From: Mesobacillus jeotgali
GTDB lineage: Bacteria > Bacillota > Bacilli > Bacillales > Cytobacillaceae
Assembly (NCBI RefSeq): GCF_014856545.2
Contig: NZ_CP109811.1
Span: 1,296,001-1,360,000, forward strand
Direction: 5' to 3'
Length of the DNA stretch: 64,000 bases
In this document: piece by piece, positions 52,422-63,315 of the stretch
Numbering within the stretch: position 1 is the first letter of the stretch
Layout of the letters: every line of letters begins with the position of its first letter
Program-made: the position numbers and the translations under genes
The notes under the pieces: model-generated
What the model was told of the DNA's origin: nothing
What the model saw: the letters and a program-made list of their open reading frames with translations, nothing else
The model's database searches: none

Positions 52422-52673
52422 GTGAAGCAAATTTCTGTTGTAAAGAGAGTCAATTTTATGATTTTTAGATTGTTTGTTTTGACAATTGGTTTTAGCTTGG
52501 CTGTATCCGGGGGGATCAGTACAATCGCATATTTGAATATGATCACAGCCGGGCACGGTGTGGACGAGTATTTATCCTTCATCTCCCGAAGAGTGGAATG
52601 CTACTTGCTGCCAGCAGGAATCGGGATCATCTGGTTAAGCATTTATTGGCCTCATAATAATGATATAAATTGA
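52422..52673 (+). CDS. Small membrane protein, function unknown
   Basis: An 83-residue protein. GTG 52422 is 8 nt after GGGGTGAG. Two hydrophobic helices are predicted (MIFRLFVLTIGFSLAVSGGI and YLLPAGIGIIWLSIYW). It precedes yjbA. The family is not recognised; a similar small membrane gene often occupies this spot in related genomes (from memory, low certainty). Confidence 0.65.
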   Translation: MKQISVVKRVNFMIFRLFVLTIGFSLAVSGGISTIAYLNMITAGHGVDEYLSFISRRVECYLLPAGIGIIWLSIYWPHNNDIN

Positions 52674-52754
52674 TCTTCCTTATAAGGAATATTTTTACTT
52701 AGTGCTGCCCATACTGATGGACAAACAGTTTCTTGAAGTGAGGGGTTAAAAATC

Positions 52755-53501
52755 ATGTTGTATCTTCATGATGTCTGGGTAAACTGGTTCGAAGGGGAAG
52801 AGAATGGCTATAATGTCTGCCATTTCCACGAATGGCGGAAGGATGATGGTGTTGAGCTGCTTGACCAGGTGCCGCTTCTGAAAATTGATCATCTGTTATT
52901 TAACTACATTGAAAATGATTTATCTGAGTTGCCTCAACAGCTTCTGGATGACATTTACCGTAAGGCGTATTTGAGGAAAAACCATGAACGCACACAGCTT
53001 GATTACTGCTTCGTCGTCTCGGATGGAACCGGAATACTTGCTGTTGACACGATCGGCTATAATATCCCAATCCGAAAGAGCCGGCTTATCCCGCGTCAGG
53101 AACAGCTGGTGTACGAAATGATTGAAAATCAGGATACGATCCAATATGGATTCAATGATCAAAGTGCCTTAAAGGATTTCCATATCTTATCACCTTCACC
53201 GGATTTAATGAGGGGGTTGACGCGTAAGGAAAGACAGTTAAAGCAATTATTGTTCATGGCCATGGACCAGCTGAATTCTTCAAAAAATGTAGCTGAAGTC
53301 AGATATTGGTTTACTGAATGGAAACCTGAACTATATGAAGAAATTCAACGTCTCTCATTTGAAGAGGTGTGGGAGCAATTATATGAAGAAACAAAGTTTG
53401 GCTGGTCACCTAAGCACCAGAAATTTTGTGAAAATATAATTAAGGGTCAGGCCTTTTTCGAAAAACTTTGGGAAATGGAACACGGCCCAAAAGTGAATTA
53501 A
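52755..53501 (+). CDS. yjbA: UPF0736 family protein YjbA
   Basis: A 248-residue cytoplasmic protein beginning [20 protein letters not shown], the hallmark of the UPF0736/DUF3603 family, with [17 protein letters not shown] and a charged C-terminal half. ATG 52755 after GAGGGG. Its place before trpS is as in B. subtilis. No known activity. Confidence 0.88.
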   Translation: MLYLHDVWVNWFEGEENGYNVCHFHEWRKDDGVELLDQVPLLKIDHLLFNYIENDLSELPQQLLDDIYRKAYLRKNHERTQLDYCFVVSDGTGILAVDTIGYNIPIRKSRLIPRQEQLVYEMIENQDTIQYGFNDQSALKDFHILSPSPDLMRGLTRKERQLKQLLFMAMDQLNSSKNVAEVRYWFTEWKPELYEEIQRLSFEEVWEQLYEETKFGWSPKHQKFCENIIKGQAFFEKLWEMEHGPKVN

Positions 53502-53518
53502 GTAGCCTAATTGAAATA

Positions 53519-53555
53519 AAAAGGAGCTAACACAGTTCAAGTGTCAGCTCCTTTC
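53519..53555. terminator. Bidirectional terminator between yjbA and trpS
   Basis: AAAAGGAGCTAACAC and GTGTCAGCTCCTTT form a long stem with A and T ends. Confidence 0.85.
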
Positions 53556-53560
53556 TTAAT

Positions 53561-54562
<1,002 letters not shown>

Positions 54563-54634
54563 CTATGATATATACTGTGTTCTTCTGTCTGATTTCAGTT
54601 GGTATGGCCATAAACAGAGGAAAAAGAACACAAA

Positions 54635-54873
54635 AAGACCATTCGTCCCTAACTTCTAGGGACGAATGGTCCGTGTTGCCACCCTAATTACTCACGAATG
54701 AGTCACTCTACCCATGCCTCAGTGAAGCATGGATCCCTTTAACGCAGGAATACGTCTAAGTTTACTTAATTTCAACCCAGAAGCTCAAAAGTCCATTCCA
54801 TTTGCCAGGCTGTTTGTTTCCACCAACCACAAACTCTCTGAAAAGCCTTGAACAAATGTACTACTCTTCATCA
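54635..54873 (-). ncRNA. T-box riboswitch (tryptophan) of trpS
   Basis: The T-box sequence AGGGTGGCAACACGG lies at 54685-54671. A terminator stem GGACCATTCGTCCCT/AGGGACGAATGGTC with a T run ends at about 54632. In Stem I the specifier TGG (54795-54793) precedes ACTTTTGAGC, giving Trp. A promoter TTGATT (54909-54904), 18-bp spacer, TATAAA (54885-54880) puts the start near 54873. Uncharged tRNA-Trp would favour read-through into trpS. Confidence 0.93.
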
Positions 54874-54944
54874 TTGCTTTTTATATTTATTAAAAATGAT
54901 TATAATCAAAACCTCCATGAGAAGCAAGGGGGTCAGGAGGGATT

Positions 54945-55310
54945 TTACAGATAATAAATGAACAGTGCAGCAAGCATCAGGATAAAGTCCAGCAACCCAA
55001 TCATTAGTAACGGGTTAGCATTGAAAGTGACCAGTTCTGATAATGGCGTCATTTCATCAAACGACTTTTTCTTTTCTCCATCTTCCTTACCAGCAAAAAC
55101 AGACCGAAAAGAATAAGAAATTGCGTCAAAAAAACCAGAGTTAATTGTAAAGACAATAAGAGAAGTAAACAGAAGGAAGCTAGCAATGTAAAAAGAAAAA
55201 TTTATATAATTGAGCAAGGTAATGCTCTGTTGATAGACTAGTGAAAGAATAAAAATCAATAGCTGAGTAATAAAAAAACCAGAAAAAATTTTCCCAAATC
55301 TATTACGCAT
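54945..55310 (-). CDS. DUF3899-type membrane protein
   Basis: A 121-residue protein with three hydrophobic helices (GFFITQLLIFILSLVY, FSFYIASFLLFTSLIVFTI, and LLMIGLLDFILMLAALFIYYL at the C terminus) and a polar loop (KEDGEKKKSFDEM). ATG 55310 follows AAGGGGG. It resembles DUF3899 proteins found beside opp operons in bacilli (from memory). No function known. Confidence 0.7.
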   Translation of the reverse strand: MRNRFGKIFSGFFITQLLIFILSLVYQQSITLLNYINFSFYIASFLLFTSLIVFTINSGFFDAISYSFRSVFAGKEDGEKKKSFDEMTPLSELVTFNANPLLMIGLLDFILMLAALFIYYL

Positions 55311-55503
55311 TTTTCAAATTCCCCCTTATATTGTTATTTCATAAAAGTAATTTCCTGAATAATTCTTCAAAAAAGGTCAAATATTACAGTCAGATACAGC
55401 ACGAATATGGCCCCAAAAGGCTTATAAGTCACTATTATAACACAAATCAAGTAGGAAATTTATTACTATTGTTTCAATGTTGTAAATTTTTCGCGCAAAA
55501 ATA

Positions 55504-55560
55504 TTGAACATTTAATTCAATCTATGTATAATAGGGAATGTAAAAAGTTTTCAGAAAACA
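55504..55560 (+). promoter_or_regulatory. opp promoter with downstream CodY-like box
   Basis: TTGAAC (55504-55509), exactly 17 bp, TATAAT (55527-55532): a strong SigA promoter. AGTTTTCAGAAAACA (55546-55560) matches the CodY motif in 12 of 15 positions and starts just after the predicted +1, a place suited to repression. The remainder of the 272-bp gap is AT-rich with no gene. Confidence 0.7.
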
Positions 55561-55582
55561 ATAACAAAGAGGGGGCATATCC

Positions 55583-57286
55583 TTGAAAAAGTCAAAATTT
55601 TCATTTCTATTGATTTTGACTCTAGTATTCTCGTTAATCCTGTCTGCATGTAGCGGCGGAGAAAACAATGCTGGAGAAGACACACCTGATGATGATGCAA
55701 AATCAGGCGAAGACACACCTAATGTACCACAAGAATTAAGAATGTTGGATTCTTCTGAGATCCCAACAATGGACACAGTCCTTGCTGAAGGTTCTACAAG
55801 TTTCACTTACATAAACAACGTAGGTGAAGGTCTTTACCGCCTTGACCAGAACCACAAGCCAGTTCCTGCACTTGCAGATGGCGAGCCTGAAATCAGTGAT
55901 GACAACCTTGTCTACACATTCAAACTTATTGATTCAAAATGGTCTAACGGCGAGCCTGTAACAGCTCACGACTTCGTGTATGCTTGGCAGCGCGCTATCG
56001 ACCCAGCTACTGGTTCACCTTACGGCCCTTACATGATGGGCGGCAAAATCAAGGGAGCTGCAGAAATCACTGAACTTGGTGCTGCTAAGAAAGAATACGA
56101 CCTAAATACTCTTGGCGTTAAAGCACTTGACGACAAGACTTTGGAAGTAACTCTTGAAAAGCCAATCGCTTACTGGCAAGACCTTTTCGCTTTCCCAACA
56201 TTCTATCCACAAAACCAGAAGTTTGTTGAAGAGAAAGGCGAAGCTTTCGCAAGCAATGCTGAAAACTTACTTTACAACGGTCCATTCGTAATGGAAACTT
56301 GGGAAGGTACTGACGCTACTGAGTGGGTACTTACTAAGAACCCTGACTACCACGGTGCTGATAAAGTTACACTTGAAAAGATCACTGTAAACGTCGTTAA
56401 AGATTCTAACTCTGCTGTAAACGCATTTGAAGCTGGCGAAACAGACATGACTGGATTGCTTTCTTCTGATATCGTTCCTTCATACGAAGGCGACGAGCGT
56501 ATGCTTAGCTGGATGGAAGCTACTGTATTCTGGATCAAGATGAACCAGAAGAACGAAGCTCTTGCTAACGTAAACATCCGTAAAGCAATCGCAATGGGCT
56601 TCAACAAGGAAGACCTTGCTAAGAGCATCCTGAACAACGGTTCAGTTGCTGCTAACTACTTCGTACCAAAAGATTTCGTAACACTTAATGGTGAAGATTT
56701 CCGTGAAAAGCACGGCGACTTGATTGTTTTCAACGCTGAAGAAGCTAAGAAGCATTGGGAAGCTGGTCTTAAAGAACTTGGCGTAGATAAGTTAGAACTT
56801 CGCTACCTTGGTGGAGACACTGAAGCAGCTAAGAAAACTGATGCTTACATCAAGAACCAGTTAGAAACAAACCTTCCTGGCTTGACAATCAAGCTTGAGA
56901 GCGTTCCTTTCGCAGTACGTCTAGAGCGTGACAACGCTATGGATTACGATCTTCAATTCGCTGGCTGGGGTCCTGACTATGGTAACGCATTGTCGTTCAC
57001 TGACCTTTGGATCACTGATGGCGGAAGCAACAGAATGGGCTACTCTAACCCAGAATATGATAAGCTGATCAAAGCTGCTCAAGGCGAGCTTGCTACTGAC
57101 GAAAAAGCTCAGTGGGAAGCACAGCAGGAAGCTGAAAGAATTATGCTTGAAGAAGATGCTGGTCTAGCGCCTGTTTACCAGCGTGCAGCTAACATCCTTC
57201 TTAACCCGAATGTAAAAGGACTTGCAATCTACAACTACGGTCCTGACTACTCATTCCAATGGGTAACAATCGAAGGCGAAGAATAA
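55583..57286 (+). CDS. oppA: Oligopeptide-binding lipoprotein OppA
   Basis: A 567-residue SBP_bac_5 lipoprotein. TTG 55583 is 7 nt after GAGGGGG. Signal peptide FSFLLILTLVFSLILSACSG with lipobox L-S-A-C. The OppA core follows (LRMLDSSEIPTMDTVLAEG, HDFVYAWQRAIDPATGSPYG, YDLQFAGWGPDYGNALSF). Codon use is highly biased as for abundant proteins. It feeds OppBCDF. In Bacillus this system also imports sporulation and competence signalling peptides. Confidence 0.94.
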   Translation: MKKSKFSFLLILTLVFSLILSACSGGENNAGEDTPDDDAKSGEDTPNVPQELRMLDSSEIPTMDTVLAEGSTSFTYINNVGEGLYRLDQNHKPVPALADGEPEISDDNLVYTFKLIDSKWSNGEPVTAHDFVYAWQRAIDPATGSPYGPYMMGGKIKGAAEITELGAAKKEYDLNTLGVKALDDKTLEVTLEKPIAYWQDLFAFPTFYPQNQKFVEEKGEAFASNAENLLYNGPFVMETWEGTDATEWVLTKNPDYHGADKVTLEKITVNVVKDSNSAVNAFEAGETDMTGLLSSDIVPSYEGDERMLSWMEATVFWIKMNQKNEALANVNIRKAIAMGFNKEDLAKSILNNGSVAANYFVPKDFVTLNGEDFREKHGDLIVFNAEEAKKHWEAGLKELGVDKLELRYLGGDTEAAKKTDAYIKNQLETNLPGLTIKLESVPFAVRLERDNAMDYDLQFAGWGPDYGNALSFTDLWITDGGSNRMGYSNPEYDKLIKAAQGELATDEKAQWEAQQEAERIMLEEDAGLAPVYQRAANILLNPNVKGLAIYNYGPDYSFQWVTIEGEE

Positions 57287-57335
57287 TAACTTAAAGCATG
57301 TTTCTTATTTCAGAGTGTAATAATTCTGAGGATAG

Positions 57336-57366
57336 AAAGAGAGTATATCTAGATATACTCTCTTTT
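57336..57366 (+). terminator. Intercistronic attenuator between oppA and oppB
   Basis: AAAGAGAGTATATCT and AGATATACTCTCTTT form a perfect palindrome followed by TT, likely lowering expression of the distal genes. Confidence 0.78.
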
Positions 57367-57427
57367 TCCCTGTAAAGCATTTGTCGAACAATAGGGAAAA
57401 TTGAAATAATACAGGAGGTGCACCCAT

Positions 57428-58357
57428 ATGGCAAAATACCTGTTAAAAAGGGTACTTTATATGTTTTTGACTCTTTTCATCATTGCGTCCCTAACATTTT
57501 TCTTAATGAAAATCATTCCTGGTACGCCTTTTGCAAGTGCGAATAAATTGGGTCCTGCACAAATGGAAATCATGAAGGCAAAGTACGGTCTCGATCAGCC
57601 AGTACCTGTCCAGTATGCTAAATATATTGGCAACTTGCTGCAAGGAGATCTGGGAATTTCTTTTCAGTTTAATAATACCCCTGTAACAGAATTGATGTTC
57701 AAACGTTTAGGGCCTTCCATGCAGCTAGGTGGCCAGGCGATGTTGCTGGGAACAATTGTAGGAATTCTTCTTGGTATATTCGCGGCATTGAGACAGAACA
57801 CCTGGATCGATTATAGCTCTACTTTTATCGCAGTTTTGGGTAAGTCTATACCAAACTTCGTATTTGCAGGATTACTGCAATACTTCGTCGGTGTTAAGTT
57901 AGGCTGGTTTCCAGTGCTTTTCTGGCGCGGGTTTGAATATACAATCCTGCCGACTATCGCTCTTTCCGCGCTTCCAATCGCAATTGCAGCCCGTTTTATG
58001 AGGACTGAAATGATCGAAGTGTTAGGGTCAGACTATATCATGCTGGCAAAAGCTAAAGGTGCGAGTTTCTTTGAGATTGCGTTTAAGCATGCTTTAAGAA
58101 ATGCGCTTATTCCGTTGGTAACGGTTTTAGGACCTTTAGCTATTTCCCTTATGACTGGTTCACTAGTAATTGAAAAGATTTTTGCGATTCCTGGTCTTGG
58201 TGAACAATTCGTAAAATCAATTACAGTTAATGATTACCCTGTTATCATGGGAACAACCATTTTATTTGCTGCTTTATTTGTAGTTATCATCCTTGTTGTG
58301 GATATCCTTTATGGAATTATCGATCCACGTATCAGGCTGTCTGGAGGGAATAAGTAA
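57428..58357 (+). CDS. oppB: Oligopeptide ABC transporter permease OppB
   Basis: A 309-residue permease. ATG 57428 follows AGGAGGTG. N terminus MAKYLLKRVLYMFLTLFIIA, then GDLGISFQFNNTPV and the EAA loop AKAKGASFFEIAFKHALRN. Its stop shares one base with the oppC ATG. Confidence 0.94.
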   Translation: MAKYLLKRVLYMFLTLFIIASLTFFLMKIIPGTPFASANKLGPAQMEIMKAKYGLDQPVPVQYAKYIGNLLQGDLGISFQFNNTPVTELMFKRLGPSMQLGGQAMLLGTIVGILLGIFAALRQNTWIDYSSTFIAVLGKSIPNFVFAGLLQYFVGVKLGWFPVLFWRGFEYTILPTIALSALPIAIAARFMRTEMIEVLGSDYIMLAKAKGASFFEIAFKHALRNALIPLVTVLGPLAISLMTGSLVIEKIFAIPGLGEQFVKSITVNDYPVIMGTTILFAALFVVIILVVDILYGIIDPRIRLSGGNK

Positions 58358-59385
58358 TGGCTGATTTTGACACGAAAATTCCAAAAGATCGTTTCAGGCC
58401 GGCGGAAGTCGATTCGGCTAAGAGCGAGGAAATTAATAAGCCAAGCTTAACCTTCTGGCAGGACGCCTGGATGCGCGTTCGTAAAAATAAAGGTGCGCTT
58501 GTAAGCTTAATTGTCATGGCTCTCGTAATCATAATGGCTTTTTTGGGACCATTGATTTCGGGTAAAGAATTTGACACACAAAACGTTAGTCATAATAATT
58601 TGCCGCCTAAAATCCAGGGACTCGAAAACATCAGCTGGCTTCCCTTTGATGGTGTGAAGACCAACAAGGCTGGCAAAGAAATTGATATGTATGAAGTGAA
58701 AAAGGTTGAAGAATATTACTGGTTCGGTACCGATGCTTTAGGACGTGATTTGTTTACTCGTGTCTGGAAAGGTACGCAAATATCCCTGTACATTGCGCTT
58801 TTAGCCGCGGTCATTGATATGATCATTGGTGTTGCTTATGGTGCGATATCTGGATACTATGGCGGAAGACTGGATAACGTGATGCAGAGGATTACCGAAA
58901 TCCTTGTAGGTATTCCGACGATGATTGTTGTTATTTTGATGATCCTTGTTTTGCAGCCAGGTATTATTTCCATAACCGTTGCCCTTACGATAACCGGTTG
59001 GGTAGGTATGGCCCGTGTGGTACGTGCCCAGACGCTTAAGCTTAAGGAGCAGGAGTTTGTACTTGCTTCTAAAACTCTAGGAAACAGTGATGGCAAAATC
59101 ATCTCTAAACACTTATTGCCAAACCTTGCTGGTGTCATTATTATCAATACGATGTTCACGATTCCGAATGCAGTATTCTTCGAAGCATTCCTTAGCTTTA
59201 TCGGACTTGGTCTTCAGGATCCATATGCATCACTCGGTACATTGATTGATGAAGGTTTTAAAGTGCTAAGATTGCACCCACATGAGATGATAATTCCAGC
59301 TGTTATCATCAGTATCATCATGATTACGTTCAATATGCTGGCAGACGGATTGCGCGATGCGCTTGATCCGAAAATGCGCGATTAA
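58357..59385 (+). CDS. oppC: Oligopeptide ABC transporter permease OppC
   Basis: A 342-residue permease with a polar N-terminal extension of about 40 residues and a larger periplasmic insert (KTNKAGKEIDMYEVKKVEEY) than AppC, typical of OppC. The signature YYWFGTDALGRDLFTRVWKG and EAA loop ASKTLGNSDGKIISKHLLPN are present. Confidence 0.94.
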   Translation: MADFDTKIPKDRFRPAEVDSAKSEEINKPSLTFWQDAWMRVRKNKGALVSLIVMALVIIMAFLGPLISGKEFDTQNVSHNNLPPKIQGLENISWLPFDGVKTNKAGKEIDMYEVKKVEEYYWFGTDALGRDLFTRVWKGTQISLYIALLAAVIDMIIGVAYGAISGYYGGRLDNVMQRITEILVGIPTMIVVILMILVLQPGIISITVALTITGWVGMARVVRAQTLKLKEQEFVLASKTLGNSDGKIISKHLLPNLAGVIIINTMFTIPNAVFFEAFLSFIGLGLQDPYASLGTLIDEGFKVLRLHPHEMIIPAVIISIIMITFNMLADGLRDALDPKMRD

Positions 59386-59403
59386 GGGGCAGGTGAATGT
59401 ATT

Positions 59404-60438
59404 ATGGAAAATATTTTAGAAGTTAAAGATTTAAATATATCCTTCCATACATTCGCGGGCGAAGTTAAAGCGATCCGCGGTGTGAACTTTGAACTGAAAA
59501 AGGGAGAAACCCTTGCAATAGTTGGTGAGTCGGGATCAGGTAAATCAGTAACAACTAAAGCAATCATGAGATTGCTGCCTCCTGGCAATTCCGAAATAAA
59601 GCAGGGCGAAATCTTGTTTGAAGGCAAAGACTTAACTAAATTGACTGACAAACAAATGCAGAAAATCCGCGGGCAGGATATCTCGATGATTTTCCAGGAC
59701 CCGATGACATCTTTGAATCCAACAATGACAGTTGGAAAACAAATCATGGAACCTCTGATCAAGCATCAAAATATGAGTAAATCAGCAGCAAGAGAACGCG
59801 CTGTTCAGCTTTTGAAGCTTGTTGGAATTCCTAAACCTGAGTTGCGTGTCAAGCAATATCCGCACCAATTCTCAGGCGGAATGAGACAAAGGGTAGTTAT
59901 CGCAATTGCTTTGGCATGTAATCCGAAGGTTCTGATTGCTGATGAGCCGACAACAGCGCTGGATGTAACGATACAGGCACAGATTTTGGAACTGATGAAA
60001 GATTTGCAGCAAAAAATTGACACTTCCATCATTTTCATTACCCATGACCTTGGTGTCGTTGCAAACGTAGCTGACCGGGTTGCAGTCATGTATGGTGGTA
60101 AAATTGTCGAAATCGGTACTGTAGATGAAGTCTTCTACAATCCGCAACATCCTTACACTTGGGGATTGATCAGCTCAATGCCTAGCTTGGATGCTAAAGA
60201 AGAGGAACTATATGCGATCCCTGGCACACCGCCAAACTTATTGCATCCGCCAAAAGGTGATGCTTTTGCTCCGCGAAATGAATATGCGATGCAAATCGAC
60301 CTAGAAGAACAGCCTCCAATGTTTAAAGTGTCTGATACACATTATGCTGCTACATGGCTGTTGCATCCAGATGCTCCTAAGGTAGAACCGCCGGAAGCTG
60401 TGAAGAGCAGAATGCGCAAATTCATGGGCACGAAATAA
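59404..60438 (+). CDS. oppD: Oligopeptide ABC transporter ATPase OppD
   Basis: A 344-residue ATPase. Walker A GESGSGKS, signature [12 protein letters not shown], Walker [14 protein letters not shown]. The C terminus (PPKGDAFAPRNEYAMQIDLE) lacks the cysteine cluster seen in AppD, a known feature of bacillar OppD. ATG 59404 after GGCAGGTG. Confidence 0.94.
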   Translation: MENILEVKDLNISFHTFAGEVKAIRGVNFELKKGETLAIVGESGSGKSVTTKAIMRLLPPGNSEIKQGEILFEGKDLTKLTDKQMQKIRGQDISMIFQDPMTSLNPTMTVGKQIMEPLIKHQNMSKSAARERAVQLLKLVGIPKPELRVKQYPHQFSGGMRQRVVIAIALACNPKVLIADEPTTALDVTIQAQILELMKDLQQKIDTSIIFITHDLGVVANVADRVAVMYGGKIVEIGTVDEVFYNPQHPYTWGLISSMPSLDAKEEELYAIPGTPPNLLHPPKGDAFAPRNEYAMQIDLEEQPPMFKVSDTHYAATWLLHPDAPKVEPPEAVKSRMRKFMGTK

Positions 60439-60459
60439 CTGTAGGAGGAGGACTGGCTG

Positions 60460-61401
60460 ATGGAAAATAGAGAAAAACTTCTTGAAATAAAGAATCTGAA
60501 GCAATACTTCAATATGGGTCAACCGAATGAAGTAAAAGCGATCGATGGAATCACTTTTGATATCTTTAAAGGAGAAACTCTTGGATTGGTTGGAGAATCA
60601 GGCTGTGGTAAGTCCACGACTGGCCGAACAATCATCAGGCTTTATGAAGCGACAGATGGAGAGGTCCTTTACAAGGGAGAAAACGTACACGGCAAGAAGA
60701 ACAAGAAAGATTTAAAGAAATTCAACAGAAGCATGCAGATGATTTTCCAGGATCCTTACGCTTCCTTGAACCCAAGGATGAAAGTATCCGATGTAATTGC
60801 TGAGGGCATTGATATTCATGGTCTGGCAAAAAGCAATAAAGAAAGAATGGAAATGGTATATGAGCTGCTTGAAACAGTTGGCTTAAACAGAGAACACGCC
60901 AACCGTTACCCCCATGAGTTTTCAGGTGGACAAAGGCAGCGTATCGGAATTGCACGTGCCCTTGCCGTGCAGCCGGAATTTATTATCGCAGACGAACCAA
61001 TTTCCGCATTAGACGTTTCCATTCAGGCTCAGGTTGTCAACCTGATGAGGAAATTGCAGCGTGAAAAAGGTTTAACATACTTGTTTATCGCACACGATCT
61101 TTCCATGGTAAAATATATTAGTGATCGCATTGGTGTAATGTACTTTGGTAAGCTGGTTGAATTAACTACAGCTGAAGAGCTATATAAAAACCCGCTTCAC
61201 CCATACACGCAATCATTGCTATCTGCAATCCCGCTTCCAGATCCAGAATCTGAGCGCACACGCCGACGCAAAACATATGATCCAAATGTACATCAGTATG
61301 CAGATGGAGAAGAAGTGAAGATGCGCGAAGTCGTTCCTGGACACTATGTCTACTGCTCAGAAAAGGAACTGAAGCAATATCAGCAGCAATATGTCAAATA
61401 A
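60460..61401 (+). CDS. oppF: Oligopeptide ABC transporter ATPase OppF
   Basis: A 313-residue ATPase. Walker A GESGCGKS, signature [14 protein letters not shown], Walker [14 protein letters not shown]. The end ([20 protein letters not shown]) is OppF-like and has no CxxxxRCP cluster. ATG 60460 follows AGGAGGAG. Last gene of oppABCDF, closed by a strong terminator. Confidence 0.94.
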   Translation: MENREKLLEIKNLKQYFNMGQPNEVKAIDGITFDIFKGETLGLVGESGCGKSTTGRTIIRLYEATDGEVLYKGENVHGKKNKKDLKKFNRSMQMIFQDPYASLNPRMKVSDVIAEGIDIHGLAKSNKERMEMVYELLETVGLNREHANRYPHEFSGGQRQRIGIARALAVQPEFIIADEPISALDVSIQAQVVNLMRKLQREKGLTYLFIAHDLSMVKYISDRIGVMYFGKLVELTTAEELYKNPLHPYTQSLLSAIPLPDPESERTRRRKTYDPNVHQYADGEEVKMREVVPGHYVYCSEKELKQYQQQYVK

Positions 61402-61404
61402 ACT

Positions 61405-61436
61405 AAACGATCTCTTATTTTGAGATCGTTTTTTTT
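61405..61436 (+). terminator. Terminator of the opp operon
   Basis: AAACGATCTC and GAGATCGTTT form a 10-bp stem followed by seven more Ts. Confidence 0.9.
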
Positions 61437-61588
61437 TGCTTAAAAATAATAAAGGAAATAAATCCCAAATAAAAATATTAAACTATAATATCTAAATCTG
61501 TCGAAAGTGGGTAAAATAGACTTATAGAATCATATTATAAAGATAGCTTTTATTTTAAGTGGGGTACGTTTTGAAAGGAGAGGTGTTT

Positions 61589-62788
61589 GTGCAGTTTAAA
61601 AAAATCGCAGCAGCAGCAGTATTAGCTGCCTCTTTTTCACAAGCAGGAGGTACAGTGTTAGCAGAATCGAAAGCGCACGAAACAGAAAGACTTCCGGTCA
61701 GGGAACATCAATCACTGGTCAGGGAAATACCAGAGCAGATGCCAAGGTTTAAATTTGATTCAGGTTTTTCATTTGAATATCCTGATGCTGTAAGAGGAAT
61801 CTATGTCACCGGGAACTCAGCTGGAGGAGAGAGGTTTAATAGTCTTACCAAACTTGTTGATGAGACTGATTTAAACGCGATGGTCATTGATATAAAAGAA
61901 GACCATGGATATCTTACATATAAGCCAGGTGAGAATTCTCCTTTTAAAGATATCGGAAAACCGTATATTAAAGATCCCGAAAAATTATTAAAGACTTTGG
62001 AAGAAAAACAGATTTATCCCATCGCCAGGGTGGTCGTTTTTAAAGATACAGCCCTGGCAAATAAAAAACCGGAGTGGTCATTTAAGGATGGAAACCAAGT
62101 CTGGAAAAATGGCAGAGGAGAATCATTCGTCAATCCATTCGTGAAAGAAGTATGGGATTACAACGTTCAAATTGCGATCGAAGCAGCAAAAATGGGCTTC
62201 CAGGAAATCCAGTTTGACTATGTCCGATTCCCTGAGGGTTTCGAAAAGAGGGATTCTACACTGCAATATTCTATGGGTGACTATAAGGATGCAGAAATGG
62301 ATAATGTCCAAAAACGAGTCAAAGCAGTGACTGATTTTGTGGCCTACGCCCGGAAAGAATTAAAACCTTATGATGTCAAAGTATCAGTTGATATATTTGG
62401 TTACACAGCAACTCTTCCCGAAGCTCCAGGAATAGGACAGAACTTCTCGAAAATCTCTGAGAATGTTGATGTCATTTCTTCAATGATTTATCCAAGCCAT
62501 TGGACTTCTTATTTCGGGATTGCCAAGCCTGACACAGAGCCATATCGTCTCGTTCAGGAATATGCAAAATTGGAAAAGAAGAAGCTTGATGAATTAAAGA
62601 CCCCGCCTGTTTCACGTCCATGGCTGCAGGATTTCACAGCATCATGGTTAGGCAGCGGGAATTACCTTGTCTACGGGAAAAAGGAAGTCGAAGATCAGAT
62701 CAGGGCATTGAAGAATCAGGGGATAAACGAATACCTATTATGGAACGCAAGCAACAGATACTCTCCTAATGTTGATTACACACCATAA
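61589..62788 (+). CDS. Secreted putative glycoside hydrolase (DUF4015/GH13-like)
   Basis: A 399-residue exported protein. GTG 61589 is 8 nt after AAAGGAG. Signal peptide QFKKIAAAAVLAASFSQAGG is cleaved probably at VLA-ES. The mature part is a TIM-barrel-like DUF4015 domain (GIYVTGNSAGGERFNSL, NAMVIDIKEDHGYLTY, GFQEIQFDYVRFPEGF, KVSVDIFGYTATLPE, VISSMIYPSHW), with the acidic residues typical of the family in the D-x-K-E-D and Q-F-D-Y-V-R-F-P segments. Probably a cell-wall or exopolysaccharide hydrolase; substrate unknown. Confidence 0.85.
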   Translation: MQFKKIAAAAVLAASFSQAGGTVLAESKAHETERLPVREHQSLVREIPEQMPRFKFDSGFSFEYPDAVRGIYVTGNSAGGERFNSLTKLVDETDLNAMVIDIKEDHGYLTYKPGENSPFKDIGKPYIKDPEKLLKTLEEKQIYPIARVVVFKDTALANKKPEWSFKDGNQVWKNGRGESFVNPFVKEVWDYNVQIAIEAAKMGFQEIQFDYVRFPEGFEKRDSTLQYSMGDYKDAEMDNVQKRVKAVTDFVAYARKELKPYDVKVSVDIFGYTATLPEAPGIGQNFSKISENVDVISSMIYPSHWTSYFGIAKPDTEPYRLVQEYAKLEKKKLDELKTPPVSRPWLQDFTASWLGSGNYLVYGKKEVEDQIRALKNQGINEYLLWNASNRYSPNVDYTP

Positions 62789-62825
62789 CCATTCGAATTG
62801 AAAAAACTTTATAATTCCTGATACT

Positions 62826-62865
62826 AAAACAGCCTGGAATGATGAAAATCATTCCAGGCTGTTTT
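62826..62865. terminator. Terminator after the DUF4015 gene
   Basis: AAAACAGCCTGGAATGAT and ATCATTCCAGGCTGTTTT pair perfectly over 18 bp around GAAA. Confidence 0.93.
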
Positions 62866-62920
62866 CATATCATTAGATTATCGACATGAAAATAAGTTAT
62901 AATAACAGATGGGATATGGA

Positions 62921-63106
62921 TTACTTCTTGCTGCCGCCGACATTTTTCCAGCCAGTTTGCAGACTTGTTGATTGATCGACGAATTCATTTCTTTTATTTC
63001 CACTAAAGAACCTGGTTCCTACTCCATTGGTAATCACACCAATTGTCGCGGTAATACCCACAATCAGTAAAGCAACGATAGTTAAATCCATTATGTAACC
63101 GCCCAT
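62921..63106 (-). CDS. Small membrane protein, function unknown
   Basis: A 61-residue protein with one hydrophobic helix (LTIVALLIVGITATIGVITN) and a polar, Lys-rich tail ending VGGSKK. ATG 63106 is 6 nt after GGAGG; an internal ATG (MDLTIVALL) is possible. The clear ribosome site supports it as a gene despite its size. No family recognised. Confidence 0.6.
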   Translation of the reverse strand: MGGYIMDLTIVALLIVGITATIGVITNGVGTRFFSGNKRNEFVDQSTSLQTGWKNVGGSKK

Positions 63107-63315
63107 GATAAACCTCCACCTTTTTTTTCACCTAATCTTGATAGTGATTTTGTGATAAATATAATTCATGATCCCGTACATCTTTATTTTAAAAGAATTG
63201 CTCATGTATTAAAAGAACTTTATGAAGAAAAAATAATACAAGTATTTAGATCATGGTTATATAGAAAAAGCTGGGTGCTTATCGGGATGGAATAAAATTA
63301 AAAAGGAGATAAGCA